Of a stretch of DNA of 64,000 nt, positions 1-11,372 are shown one piece after another. The translations under genes were made by a program, and so were the position numbers. Positions within the stretch are counted from its first letter, which is position 1; each line of letters starts with the position of its first letter. The notes beneath the pieces were generated by a model. The model did no database searches, was not told the DNA's origin, and saw nothing but the letters and a program-made list of their open reading frames with translations. The stretch is from Thermomucor indicae-seudaticae (Eukaryota; Mucoromycota; Mucoromycetes; Mucorales; Lichtheimiaceae), in assembly GCA_000787465.1 (NCBI GenBank), contig JSYX01000060.1:27367-91366 (forward strand), in the 5' to 3' direction.

Positions 1-1692
1 AAGGAAACCTATCCTTCCAAACGAAGTAAGTGGTATAATATTAGTCAAGTCGCGACGGTGAATGCTCACTTTTGGGAATTTCTAGCTGCTTGCACTCATA
101 TCAAACGGACCGGAAAAATTACATCAAATTGGAGCCGGGCTCCGGGAGTTGATGACCAAATACAACGACTTTACTAAACAAATACGACAAGGCGAGAACT
201 TCAATGAAGAACAGTGGCGCGCACAGTTCCAGACTGCATATAATGCAGAGCTAAGAAAGGTAAATAATTTATATGCACTATTCTAACGCAACTTGATGCA
301 TTAACTGCTATGTCTTTGAATAGTGTACTGCGTTGATGGATATATACAACACGATCAATCATCTTGAGAGCTGCCGAGATGGATTTGCCCAAGCCACGAT
401 ATTGGCCACAGATATAGAGGAGACACTGCGGGTTTTCATGACAGATGAAACTGGGTAATGTAGCATTGACAAGCAGAAGATGTAAGAAGCAGTGTTCTGA
501 TACTTGCAGTACAGTGAGAATGTTCCTGGCGCGTTGGATGATCAAATAGTGGTCAGTAGCCGACTAGTTCTGGTGGTTAGCATCATGTTCCGTCCTAACC
601 ATACATCGTACAGCAGCATATCTCTTCCGAAAACTTGCAGAAAATTCAGGAGCAGTTGTCAGCAGTGTCACAAACGCTGTCGATCCTGAAGTCTCCTGTA
701 GATGGAGTCGTAGCACTCTTGGAATCAATCGTGGTTATCGAAGTAGACGCTAACAATGAGCTGAAACCCGCTCAACAAACGGCAAAGGTAGGTGTGACTT
801 GTTCTAGTGCAACTCGTAAGGTTACTTACCATGATATCAATGTTGAACGCAGTCTACGCTGGAAAGTATAGCATCTGTAGAATCGATCTTGGCGTCTATC
901 GCATCCAAAGATGGGAAAGATTGGACATATCAGGATCTGGTAAGCTGGCAGAAGAGAAAAAATTTTGAAGCCCCTTTCCGGAGTTTTTTTTGACATTTCC
1001 CCTTTTATAGATGAGCTCTATTCATGAGGTCAGCAGGCAAATGGAGCAAATGTTCGGCTGCCTACGAACTCTCGAAGAATTCGGTCCTGATAAGCAAACA
1101 GAGGAAAACGTGTTGCACGAAGGCCAAACACATACCGAAAAAGATAAACAAGATATACCCAACTCTGATACTATCGGCTATAGTGACTATCAGAGTCCCG
1201 GAGATCACACTGAACTATCCGGTTCACAAGCCCTGGACAAGGTTATGGATAGCGCCTTGGCACCAGAAAATCATTCGAAACTTGCCAACTCGGTTTTAAC
1301 AACTACATATCAGCAGCATATTTCTACTGCTGTGGATCAAGATGAAAGCGCAAATGGTAATTATTAAAGAGCTACTGCGCAAACCAAGGGTATGTCTCAT
1401 AACGGAACCATTAATATAATATAGGTTGCGCTGGTATACCTCAACCAGTTGCACAACGTCGTGATGAACAAGTCTTGGGGATCATGCGCCGGATCCGAGA
1501 AAAATTGGAAGGAAAGGACTTTAATGTGCAGCACAGAATGGATGTTTCAGAGCAGGTAAGCGATGATACAGCTTTTGCCATATTGGATAGCGCTAACGAT
1601 GATGTAATAATCAGGTCACAAAGATGATTGAACAAGCTACATCGGTAGATAATCTGTCTCTTATGTATGAAGGCTGGACTAGCTGGGTATAA
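1..1692 (+). CDS. SMG1: SMG1-like PI3K-related protein kinase, C-terminal part (5' end outside window)
   Basis: Exons 1-25, 86-259, 324-454, 515-551, 614-787, 853-939, 1011-1356, 1425-1555 and 1615-1692. The last two exons encode a FATC domain: a KLEGKDF block, then a conserved helix, ending in YEGWTSWV. This ending is close to the SMG1 type (YEGWTAWV) and unlike mTOR, ATR, TRRAP or DNA-PKcs. Upstream lies a long helical region (motifs such as ENLQKIQEQLSAVSQ) and an acidic, Ser/Thr-rich stretch, which fits the long insert SMG1 carries between its kinase domain and FATC. In animals SMG1 phosphorylates UPF1 in nonsense-mediated decay. The kinase domain itself is not in the window, so the assignment rests on the FATC block and the insert. 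Exon phases agree throughout. The fourth exon uses an acceptor just after TACAG, which is the only choice that keeps the frame open. Confidence 0.82.
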
Positions 1693-1791
1693 TGGTTTAC
1701 AAATAAATAACTTTAATAGAGCGGACCGATAGTGTGATTGTTCATTGTATGTTATTATAAAAGGATAATATAGTACATGGATGGTGTATGT

Positions 1792-3881
1792 TTAAATCCG
1801 ACTTGCTGAACTTGTGTCATCTGAAGTTGGCCACCACATTTTGGACTTGACGTACTGTATTATGCCTGTTGAAGGTAGTTCTATTGTTGTGAGATGTTCA
1901 GCTGCGGCTTGTGTCATGACTGCAGCTGCGACTACGGCGGAGACGTCGCGGATGCGGTTCAAAGACGGATACAGTATGCCTATTCTCCGTTCCCGTGGTG
2001 TAAGCGACTCGGCGAGGGCCTTGGCAGCGGCGTAAATCATGCGGTTCGAAATGTATCGCGGACGAGAGAGGACGGCTCCCATTCCGAGACCGGGAAAGAT
2101 GTACATGTTGTTGCCTTGGTCAGGGGTGATAAGTGACGTTCCATCTGGGGGAGTGTACGAAGGGAACGCAGTGCCGGAAGCAAAGATCACTTTGTGATTG
2201 GTTGCCTTCATGGCTTGCTCAAAAGTGCATTCGGCTTGTGTAGCTGGATTCGATAGAGGAAAGATGATGGGTTGCTTGTTGATTTGAGCCATGCGTTCAA
2301 GGACAGCGATATCAAAGGCACCAGGGATAGAGGAAAGGCCGATCAAGCTTTATTCAGGAAAAACAATAAGAATCAGTCCTCTTTTGCTTTACGACGGACA
2401 CAACTTACGCAGTTGGTTTGACATAGTTGATGATATCCAAGAGGTTCTTGTACTGCTTGCCTTGGTTGTCGTTTCGAGCATAATATACCTTGTGTTCCGC
2501 TAGTTTATCACCGCGGTCAAGAGTTACCAAGCCCTGTATATAGAGAAAGAACCATGGTTTTAGTTTTGAGTGGATCGTAGAGGAAAAAGAGGGAGAACCA
2601 ACCTTGCTATCAACGATCCAAAACAGCTTTCGAGCTTGGTCCTCAGTCATGTTTTGCTCGATCTGAAAGTACTCTTGAATCTGACGTGCGACCCCGATCG
2701 CAGCCGAGCCGGCGCCATAGAATACGATACGATGATCGCGAGGCGAAACGTTGGATTCAGCCTGGACACGACGAATGGCGTTCATCACACCGGACAAGAT
2801 AACCGCGCCCGTGCCCTGAATATCGTCATTAAAGCACAAGAGTTTTTCCTGGTATCGGTCCAGCAATCCAAAAGCGTGCTCAGAAGACCAGTCTTCAAAT
2901 TGAATTAGCATGTCCGGGTATATATCGTGCAGCGCTTTCAAGACCTTGTCCGCAATGTCATAGAACTGCGTACAGTATATTCAGAGATGAGCAAGATACA
3001 TACTTCTTTTTCCTTTCCTTTCTTTTCTTGTTTACGTACCTCGTGGTCATTGGGTCGAGGCTCTCGTAGGCCCAGGTAGAATTCGTCGTTGCGAAGCCTT
3101 TCATTATTAGTTCCCAGGTCCAGCAAGATGGGCAGTGTCCGACGAGGATCGATACCTGCACCGGCTACATAGAGCTGAAGTTTACCGATTGGGATACCCA
3201 TACCATTGACACCGAGGTCGCCTAGACCCAGGATACGGGAGCCGTCCGAGATGACGGCAATCTGCGGACTAAAGTCTGGAAACGGCTGGTAGTTTCGAAT
3301 CGTTTCCCGTAACGCGGACAAATCGTTCTTGCTCAGGTACAGGCCGTCAGGGACGCCAGGGCCGGCCAAGAAGGGGAAAATGTTGGAATACTCTAGGCAC
3401 GCTGTGCCCACAGTAGGCGTGTAGATGACAGGTGCCAATTCCTACGTATCAGCCGGAAGAAATGTGAGCTAATATCTCTTCCTCAATTGGTTGTTTTTGG
3501 GACGGTGGGAGCTTACTTGTAGCTCATCCGTGACAATCTTGTAAAACAGTCGTACGTTCCGGGTGCGCATCTGCGCCATAAAGATATACTTGTCCAGCAT
3601 CTTGTCTTTGGACCGAAGCTGGTGTAGTGCGCGTCGTTTCTGGATCTCGAGGTCCTCGACGGCTGCGGGCAACAAGCCAGTCAAGCCCAAGGCCTTGCGT
3701 TTTTCCAGGTCCATGACAGTGGCTTTCGGGTTCGGGATAATCAGTGTTGGATGCTCGTCTGTGCAAGAAGCCAGCGCCTCAACAAACCTTCATTGATATA
3801 GGAAGAATGAATAGGCATAAAGGTTGACGGAGTCCGCGTATTTGTCTTGTTTTCAGCAGCGGAAGCAGCAGCAGGCGACAT
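1792..3881 (-). CDS. Malic enzyme
   Basis: Exons 3881-3788, 3758-3517, 3441-3040, 2965-2603, 2533-2409 and 2347-1792, giving about 593 residues. Oxidative decarboxylation of malate to pyruvate with NAD(P)H formation. Visible family signatures are LGLTGLLP near the N terminus, VIYTPTVG with the catalytic tyrosine, the LLDLGTNNE block, metal-binding FEDW and FNDDIQGTGAV, the dinucleotide-binding GAGSAAIGVARQ, and LSNPATQAE near the C terminus. The N terminus is Ala/Ser/Thr-rich and lacks an obvious mitochondrial presequence, so a cytosolic form is likely. Cofactor preference cannot be read safely. In oleaginous Mucoromycota the cytosolic NADP form supplies NADPH for lipid synthesis, but applying that here is inference. 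The junction of exons 1 and 2 requires a 29-nt intron (3759-3787) or hides a frameshift. A TATA-like run lies at 3953-3961, about 72 bp upstream of the start. Confidence 0.93.
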
Positions 3882-4788
3882 GACTGGATAATAGATGCAG
3901 CACCGCAAAATAAAAAGGAACGGAAGCCTTCTATTTAAATGGCTGGAAGGGGTATATATAATCCGGTCTTTGTGGTCAGCGGGTGCTTCATACGGTTTGC
4001 CCTGATGACAAAGGTACAATAACCGGCATCTCATTGGCTAAAAGCCTGGAAAAAAGCTTATTCCACAATGAGACCCTTTTCCTGGGGTCAAAATGTCTCC
4101 GCGGAGGGCCCCACTGGTCGATCGTCCCTGGAAATGTCCCCGCGCTTTCGTTTCCTAAAGCGTACATTGACATTCCCTTGTGAGGCTCCATTGTCCTGGG
4201 GTTCTGGGGAGAGATCACAGCGACACGGGCCACATCATAAGATCTTCGCGGCATTCAAATAGCGTATAAAGCAGTCGTGGAAAATCGTGGTATCCCGCGG
4301 TAAGTTTTTCCATTTTGAAAAGCTCCTTCAGAAACTCGTGGAGCAGAAAGTACATGCTAGAGCCGCTGCATGCAGCGATGAGTCCAGTCTGTTTCATTAG
4401 GAATGTTATTAGGAATGTATCCAGTCAGACTGTCAGGTCAAGCAGCCTTTTATTGGGCGCTAAAATCTTTAGCTTTCTCCAACTGACCAGCACCAGCATC
4501 CGTCAAGCGACCAGAGGTTGTCTCTCTCATACGTATCACGATCCAGTAAATTATTGTTGTCAACGTATTGTTTTAATTGAGATAGTCAAGATCGTGTACT
4601 GAGACAGGTGCATGCTTTACGAAAGACAATTCTCGCTCCTCATATTTTGCGCAACTATGACTTTACTGAAAAGCAGAACTTGGACAATTCAGACATAGAT
4701 AGATGTGTATGGGCCAGATAATATAGATAAGACAGGATATCATCGCTAAGTTATCGAGGAGTGCTTAGATGCGAATTATGGGCGAGAC
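3882..4788. other. Upstream region of malic enzyme; no gene seen
   Basis: The first 100 bp next to the malic enzyme start contain a TATA-like run (3953-3961) and an AT-rich TTTAAAT block (about 3934-3940). From 4060 to 4220 the sequence is rich in short C and G runs. Open frames on either strand here lack homology, splice consistency or biased composition, and I call none of them. Confidence 0.6.
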
Positions 4789-6429
4789 TTAATCCAAACT
4801 ATTCATCGGATCTTCCCGATTGTTTCTGGCATTGTTCGCATTGCCAAAGCGCCGGACTGGCTCGTTGGGTATGATATGGCCGTGAGGGCATATTCGGAAT
4901 GAGCGGGCCGTCGGAATCGCCCAACTTCGCTCGTCATCATCGTCGTCTTCGTCATAATCGTCTTCATTTCCTTGGTTTCTGTTAGCAGCGTACCCGAGGC
5001 TTGACATGGAGACCCCAATACTCGTAAAGCGACCATTGGAGTGCGAAGAGAGGGTAACGAATTGGCCGTCGGATTCCATGCTGAATGAAGTGCCCACGCC
5101 AAGTTCGTTACTCCGGGACTCATTGGATTCTTCTTCGCGAGAAACAGACTTTCGACTGCACATATTCCTCTTAATCTGGGAGTTTTCATTTCTACATTTT
5201 TCTACATTCTTACCACATTGGACAGGTTGAGCTGACCCGAAACCATTGACGTATACAATGTCCATGATATTCGTGATTGCATGGGAGCTTTATGAGCTCT
5301 ACTTTCACTCCAAACTCCTCTTGACAGATAATGCACTCAGTCTTGGTGGCTATTGTTTAACAGGGGTTTAATTTCGATTCCCTGCGCAATGGATGATTAG
5401 GATGTTTCCATACCGGCATCTCCTTCCTCGAGCTTCCTCTTCTCGAGTTTATCAATATCTGCGTCAGCAGCTGGGTTCGGTCGAGCATGACTATGGCGTG
5501 TGGAGAGAGCTGTTGTCAATTGTTAAAGCTTTTGTCGTTTCAATTAGGTTTTACCCGTCGCCCGAATCCATTAAAGATTGGAGGAAGCTTTCCCAAACTT
5601 GAGAGCTCGTAGTCCGGGTGCCGAGGTTATTGTATCCTTCATAGAGAATGCTAATCAAATGTCATCAGCACAAATACTGGTCCTCTAGGCCCGATAGAAC
5701 ACTGACTCAAGCAGATGCTCGAACATAGGATTTCTGTGTGTGGCATCATGCAGGTCTTCATCGTCCTCGTTCTCTTCCTCTTCCTCTCCTTCATAGTCGT
5801 AGTCATAATTATGGTCATGGTGATGGTGGTGGTAGTTGTGAAGATGCGGAGCGATATGTTCAGTCAGCAAATGCTGTCGATACACCAACCGAGCATTATA
5901 GTCGTAGACCGCGTCATAATAAGCATCAAAATCGTATTCATCTAAAGGATTGGTGTGACGCACGGATCTCCGCTGCGGTCGCCGTCTTTCTCTCTGGCGA
6001 CCTCGTTGATTCTCTTCGACTGACCAGCCGTCCTCAATATCTTCATATTCTTCGTCTCCGTCGTCGGTCACTGGTTCAGTATCCGTCACAGACTCGGCAG
6101 CACAGTCCGTCGTACCTTTTTGTCCTTGAGTTTTACATTGTGCTGGTCGATTATCCTCCTCGACCTGTTAGAACGTACGTGTTCTGTCAGTCTCGCCACG
6201 TTTCTTCACGCGAGTGAAGGTCATGACCATTTGTTCGACCCACCCTGGGCTTTTCCCGTACTTCATGAGAGGACGAAGAGGGAAGTGGTCGTGATCTGAT
6301 CCTTCAAAAAAGGATTCTGTCTTAACTTGCCTTTTCAACCGACCCGGAGTGGCACTTTTCGCAAACAGGTGAAGGTGTATCAGAAACTGTCGTCAGTGAT
6401 TTACAGTGATGACAATAGTAGCGTGCCAT
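4789..6429 (-). CDS. RING-H2 E3 ubiquitin ligase, RNF126/RNF115 (BCA2) type
   Basis: Exons 6429-6331, 6164-5707, 5650-5555, 5490-5414, 5349-5214 and 5155-4789, giving 410 residues. Residues 1-33 are a zinc ribbon (CHHC...CEKC) like the N-terminal ubiquitin-binding finger of RNF126/RNF115. A strongly acidic, Tyr/His-rich linker follows, with runs of five His and many Glu/Asp. The RING-H2 finger has the full spacing C-x2-C ... C-x-H-x2-H-x2-C ... C-x2-C, beginning at TECIIC and ending at STCPMC. The last zinc-binding Cys codon is split by the final intron (TG|T). The tail carries a poly-Asp stretch. The class transfers ubiquitin from E2 enzymes onto substrates in cytosol and endosomal sorting. 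Intron 1 uses a GC donor (AAG|GCAAGT), because a GT reading would stop at once. Substrate is unknown. Confidence 0.9.
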
Positions 6430-6589
6430 GACAGATCGCAGTTACAAGGAAAAGAGGAAAAGTTAAAACGCTGTTGGACAGTTACGCAACTTTTAAAGGG
6501 TGAAATTTCAGCCGCAGGAACAGTCCGAGTACCGAGCTAACTAACGCATGCTTTGACAAAGCCAGGCAAAGCTATCTGATTTAACAAAG

Positions 6590-6805
6590 TCAATGGGAAA
6601 AGAGAAGAGCTGGTCCTTGCGACATCACGTGCATGTTAGGGGGGTTAGTCGACACCGAGACTTGAGCATACGGCAGTGGAGGCGTCTTTTCAGCGTCTTG
6701 CGGAACAGGTCTTTTCGGTCCGTTTTCTTGTCTTGCTCCGTTTTCGTTGTCTTGTTTCGTTTTGCGCATCAAAAAGAACGCGATCAGTCCGCCAATAATA
6801 GCCAT
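6590..6805 (-). CDS. Small single-pass membrane protein (hypothetical)
   Basis: A 71-residue frame starting at the first in-frame ATG. It opens with a hydrophobic segment (MAIIGGLIAFFLM), then a basic RKTK stop-transfer patch and a polar, Pro/Gln-rich tail, so a short single-pass protein with the tail in the cytosol or intermembrane space is plausible. The frame is open for some distance upstream without an ATG, so a 5' exon may exist and the true N terminus could be longer. It would be divergent from FIS1 (start 7044). I recognise no family. Confidence 0.35.
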   Translation of the reverse strand: MAIIGGLIAFFLMRKTKQDNENGARQENGPKRPVPQDAEKTPPLPYAQVSVSTNPPNMHVMSQGPALLFSH

Positions 6806-7043
6806 CACTGTATCTTGTGATCCTTTCCAGGTAGTGTTCCATGCTACCGCCACAACGCAGCCTCTACGGCTCTGCTTGCGACCGCTCTGCTTGATAACCT
6901 TTTATGTGAACCAGCCTCTGGAACAGGCGAGTATAGAAAATGAATGAACGCTAAGGTTTCTCGTTCTCAAGTGTTTTCTGCCTCCGCCGGGCATATAAAC
7001 TGGTCAGCCGACAGTTCCTGCTATGTCACGCAAGTCCTAAATT

Positions 7044-7686
7044 ATGGTAGAATCAGTACCTTTGGTACAAGAAGCAGAGATACCCCTGAGCGCCGAGGAA
7101 CTGGAGGTATGACTTAAAAATACGGTTGTTGCAAGCCGAGACTCTAGAATTGACCCGAGCGCCATAGGTACTGCGGAAGCAATTTGAACGCGAAGGAGAA
7201 TTCGTCACGATACAAACAAAATTCAATTATGCATGGGGCTTGATCAAATCCACGGATTCTGCTCAAGTCAAAGTCGGCATTGGACTGTTGACGGGTAATT
7301 ACTTCTTGCAATGCGTCTAATGGCTGGCACTGGACAGGGTTAAAAGAATAGATATCTACTCTGATTCACCCGAACGACGACGCGAATGTCTGTACTATCT
7401 CGCGCTGGCACACAATAAGTTGGGAAATTATACGGAAGCTCGTGAGTTAGTACGTCGCCTCATTCGTTTGGAACCGACGAATACGCAGGCGCTAGCTCTA
7501 GGAAAGCTCATTGACGAAAAAGTGTCTCGAGGTAAGCCCGGATCTGGGATAATAAGTAGTTCTTATACTGATTGGCCTATGCATTTTCACGCAGAGGGCA
7601 TCATTGGATTGGCAATTGTCAGTGGTGCTTTGGTCGTTGGTGCTGCTCTTGTGGCAGTGATTATCATGAAGCGATCTTCCAAATAG
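7044..7686 (+). CDS. FIS1: Mitochondrial fission protein FIS1
   Basis: Exons 7044-7106, 7168-7294, 7352-7531 and 7595-7686, giving 153 residues. The tail-anchored adaptor sits on the outer mitochondrial and peroxisomal membranes and helps recruit dynamin for fission. The two TPR-like repeats are clear: YAWGLIKS in the first, and SPERRRECLYYLALAHNKLGNYTEAR in the second, the most conserved FIS1 block. The last exon encodes the C-terminal anchor (about 20 hydrophobic residues) followed by MKRSSK, a basic tail typical of mitochondrial tail anchors. The third exon begins after AGAATAG. An earlier AG would put the frame into a stop codon. Length matches the family. Confidence 0.95.
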
Positions 7687-9470
7687 TCACTCTCATTAAT
7701 CGTATCGCGAACGATCCTTTGGATAAAAATCACTTCTAACTTTAATCACGTGCAGAATAAATACCCATTTGGCAATGCGGTCAATAACAAGGGAGGAGAA
7801 AGTGGTTCTTGAAGTACATTAGTACCTGCTGGCAGGATAAAGTTTGGCATCATATATTTACGGTTTATAAGAGCATATTTAGCGCCTCCGATATTTATGC
7901 AAACAGGATATGACAAGTCATAATGATAAAGAGCAATATAGGGTACCATGGCATCATAATACAACGGACAAAGTAATGGTTCTTTTCGGAAGACGAATGG
8001 GACGGGTCCAGCGTCGATTATTTATCCAGGTCGACGTTTTTCCGGAATAACTGGAATATCACTGCCTAGATTGAAACAATCAACTGATACGGAACGCATG
8101 ATCACTCTATTTGTGAAAACGAATGCAAAAAAGCGGGTTGATTTTGATCATTTGCGGGATAATGCTACTCGTAACCGTTACTAGCTCAGCCAAGATGGAG
8201 TTCTATTCTATCGCCATCGGAAAGTAAGCGATAACAGCAAGACTCGTTAAGGAAGGTGGTCTAAACGAACGCCAAGTCGAAAGTTGATCAAATTTTTCGT
8301 GACAGCGTCAATGAGCTCGCATTTTGGACAAAAATATTTTCGATGTCAAATTTCAGACATACCTTGACAGCAAATTCAGTGAAAACCCCACTGCTCTCCG
8401 CCTTTGTTAAGGGAAGTGTTCTCAAATTCTCAAATAACCAGAGGACTATGATCTCGATTCTCACCGAATCGGCCAGGTCCTTTGGGACTGACGATACTTA
8501 AACGCAATGGCAGTACTCTTGAGCTGAGGAAATAGTTCGCACTGTACACGCGATAGCAAATCCGTCCAGCTCAGAAAATCATGATCCGCTTATTGCGTCA
8601 TTACAGTGGACACGATAGCTAGTTACAAATTTCGTTTTAGCCATGCTTATTAATATCTCTTGCACCCACTTTATATTCCTTGCGTTTCATAGAGCAATCC
8701 GTAGAACCTTGCTGTCGCGCACCCGTAAGCACGCCAAGTCAAAGTAAAGGAGACATAGTAAACGCATATTTTCATTGGCTTTTGGTATAAGGGTGGTGCA
8801 CTGGAGAAACGGTTATTGGTTGTTACGCCAAGTCCCAGTAGAATTTTGAAGCTACGGGAGCATATCCTAACGTCTCGCAGCGACGGTAAGTTGTATGGTG
8901 GCCGGTTCAGTGCTAAATTGTATCAAGGAAATAGAGCGCCCTGGCACTTTCAGAAGCTGAGCAGTTGAATCAGAGCCAATGGTGTCCGCAGCAAGAAAGG
9001 GATACAAACGTCAGATTGTGATTTATTAACCATGAACAGGTCGAAACAGTCTGGGCAAACGGGTTTCCCACAGAGGCTCCCAAGAGAAAAGTTAAAAAGT
9101 TATGGATCTGCTGTCTCCAGACATAATTTTCGTGCAATTCGAATAAAATGCCAGATTTGCATATCTTTTACACCGGAAGCATTTGCGCTAAACGACCCGA
9201 AACGGCGGCCGCCTATATCGTCGTAATCGGGATATTCCAACGCACCACAAGCCGTTGCCTCGTTCTCAGGCGCAGCGGCAGTCAAGTAAGATACAATCTT
9301 GCATTACAGGTTCGGAAACCGCACCTGCAGGCAGCGCTGGTCACTGAGCGTAACCGTTGATCTGGAATATAAGGAAGATTGGTTTGTGGCTGAAAGTAAA
9401 TCCTTTGATTTGACTGGACCAACCCAGACACATTGGTCTTTGACAGCCTTTCCGAGGCGGCGTAAAGCTC
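7687..9470. other. Intergenic, 1.8 kb, no supported gene
   Basis: No reading frame with family similarity or consistent splice structure. The decamer ACGCCAAGTC occurs three times (8269, 8731, 8825) inside about 560 bp; otherwise the stretch is unremarkable, with moderate AT content. It contains the 3' flank of FIS1 and the upstream region of the SET-domain gene. Confidence 0.6.
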
Positions 9471-11162
9471 ATGTCCGAAATCATGCAAGCCAATGGCCAC
9501 TCCGAGACCAAGACTGCTTTTGCCAATGGGGAAAGTAACAACAAGGAAGCGCCAATAGCAGACACTTTGAGTGAAGCCGCCGCTGTCAAAGCAGAGAATC
9601 ATCCAGAAAAGGAGAATTTAGAGCGTTGCTCTTCTGCCATGAGCATTGACGCCCCATTGGAGAAGCAAAGCACCGCGTCTGCAGTGCAGCCGGAGCAAGA
9701 GGCGACGGCAGGTGTCAAACGAACAAGCGATACGCTCATGGACGTCGATCAGAGTGAAGACGATGGGCCTATGAAGACCAGGCAAAGAAGAAGACGTACA
9801 GGATCACCAGCAGGAACACAACCGACGTGCCATGAGGCACGACGGCGTACGAGTCGACAGACATTGCATCGATCAGCGACACAGCCACGTTGGCACAACC
9901 AAGCTTACATGCTGTTTCTGGCGTTGCGTCAACATCCTAACCGGTGCCTATCGCGACCAGAACTCATCAAAGCAGCACTGGCTTTGGATGAAAAGATCAG
10001 CAAGGAGCGCAATCTTCCACGCGTATTCAAGGGCAAGGTGAGGGAAAAGTGAGAAAAAGAGACACATATATATAGGTACATGGCTAGCAGGAAGGAGGGC
10101 TTGCTAAGCTAAAGCTCGTTCTTTTTGTAGACACCCATGAATTCGGCGTCTGCTAGTTTGACGACTAATACGGACCGCTATTTTATACCCTTTCGCCCAG
10201 ACGGCAGCCGAGCCATGCATTTCAAACTAGCCTACGAACCGGGCGATTTCTCCAAAGCAGTGCAGGAATATCGAAAATGGGAGAAGAAACTGATCGAACA
10301 TGACTGGCCGTATTGTTTCGGCGTACCGATCAAAAAGCCAGAACAAGGTGCAAAGAAAGAAGAGCAGCCAAAGGACGAAAAAATGCCATCACCCGCCATC
10401 ACCACCACCGACAACAACACACCTGTCATGACCGAGTTTGACGAGTTCATTGCTAGCCGTAACGGGACACACAAGTCAAACGCTACTACGCAATCATCCA
10501 CAACAAACAACACGCCCACCTCCTCGTCGCCCGCCGCGGACAACAACGAAAATGACGGCAGCAATAAGGCTGCTTTGCAAAAGGCTGTCGCGGATAGAGA
10601 CACAGCTTCGGCGGACGCAGAGCCAGTGATTGATCTGGCTGACCTTGACTTGAGCAATGTGCCCAAATCATGGCGAGATATTGTACGGGTCGGGGAATCA
10701 ACGATTGAAGGGGCCGGAAAGGGCCTTTTTGCGACGCGAAAGCTGCCTTATAATACGCCTCTTGGGTTTTATTTCGGTGTTCCAATGACAGAAGACGAGT
10801 TTGATTCGCTCAAGGACGGTGTAGGACGAGCCTCTGAGTATTCCATCATGTACCGTCGGACAGTGCTAGATGCCACGGACGATAACGGCCAACCGTTCAC
10901 GGATCCGGATGGTGAAATGTTTTGTCCGTTCCACTTTATGAACGAGACAAGCGAGAAGCAGGCAAATATATTGTTTATCGAAGGCGCCGTTGTAAATCAG
11001 GTCATTTGCTGGACTAAACGTGATATCGAGGAAGGTGAAGAGTTGTTTGTCTGGTATGGACGAGACGTGGATCGACATTGGTCACCTTCTTCTTCTTCTT
11101 CTTCTACACGTTCAAATGCTTCTTCTGTAAAAAATAGTGTAAATAATAAGAAAAAACAATAA
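9471..11162 (+). CDS. SET-domain protein (putative lysine methyltransferase)
   Basis: Exons 9471-10037 and 10131-11162, giving 532 residues. The N-terminal third is low complexity with a basic patch (about residues 103-135), then a conserved-looking helical block (QAYMLFLALRQHPNRCLSRPE). A second block follows (YFIPFRPDGSRAMHFKLAYEPGDFSKA). The SET core lies at about residues 400-510: GAGKGLFATRKL at its start, a cofactor-site-like FMNETSEKQANILF segment, and the closing EGEELFVWYGRDVDRHW. The overall shape resembles the divergent SET fold of PRDM-like proteins more than SET1/SET2, since no pre-SET or post-SET cysteines are visible. Substrate cannot be inferred. The protein ends in a poly-Ser run and a Lys/Asn-rich tail, suggesting a nuclear protein. 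Confidence 0.8.
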
Positions 11163-11372
11163 AAGCTTTCTCGTTTTTTGATCCTTTGCAAACTGGACAA
11201 CCAAGCCATTATTGTTATTGAGTGACAGGGTATGATTAACTAATGAAATGCTGTTCTAGAGGAGAAGGGCAGGGCAGGGAGGGGGGATTGTAGTGTACAG
11301 ACTAAATGATGGGTTAGATAGTGAGATAGAGAAAGAGAGAGTGTGTGTGAAAGCTGCATAACGGTGGGAGTT

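Noticed and set aside
3988..4254. Minus-strand frame of 88 codons upstream of malic enzyme
   Set aside because: No similarity; lies in the promoter region with C/G runs that remove stop codons by chance.
10232..10666. Minus-strand frame of 144 codons
   Set aside because: Antisense to the SET-domain gene exon 2, low complexity.
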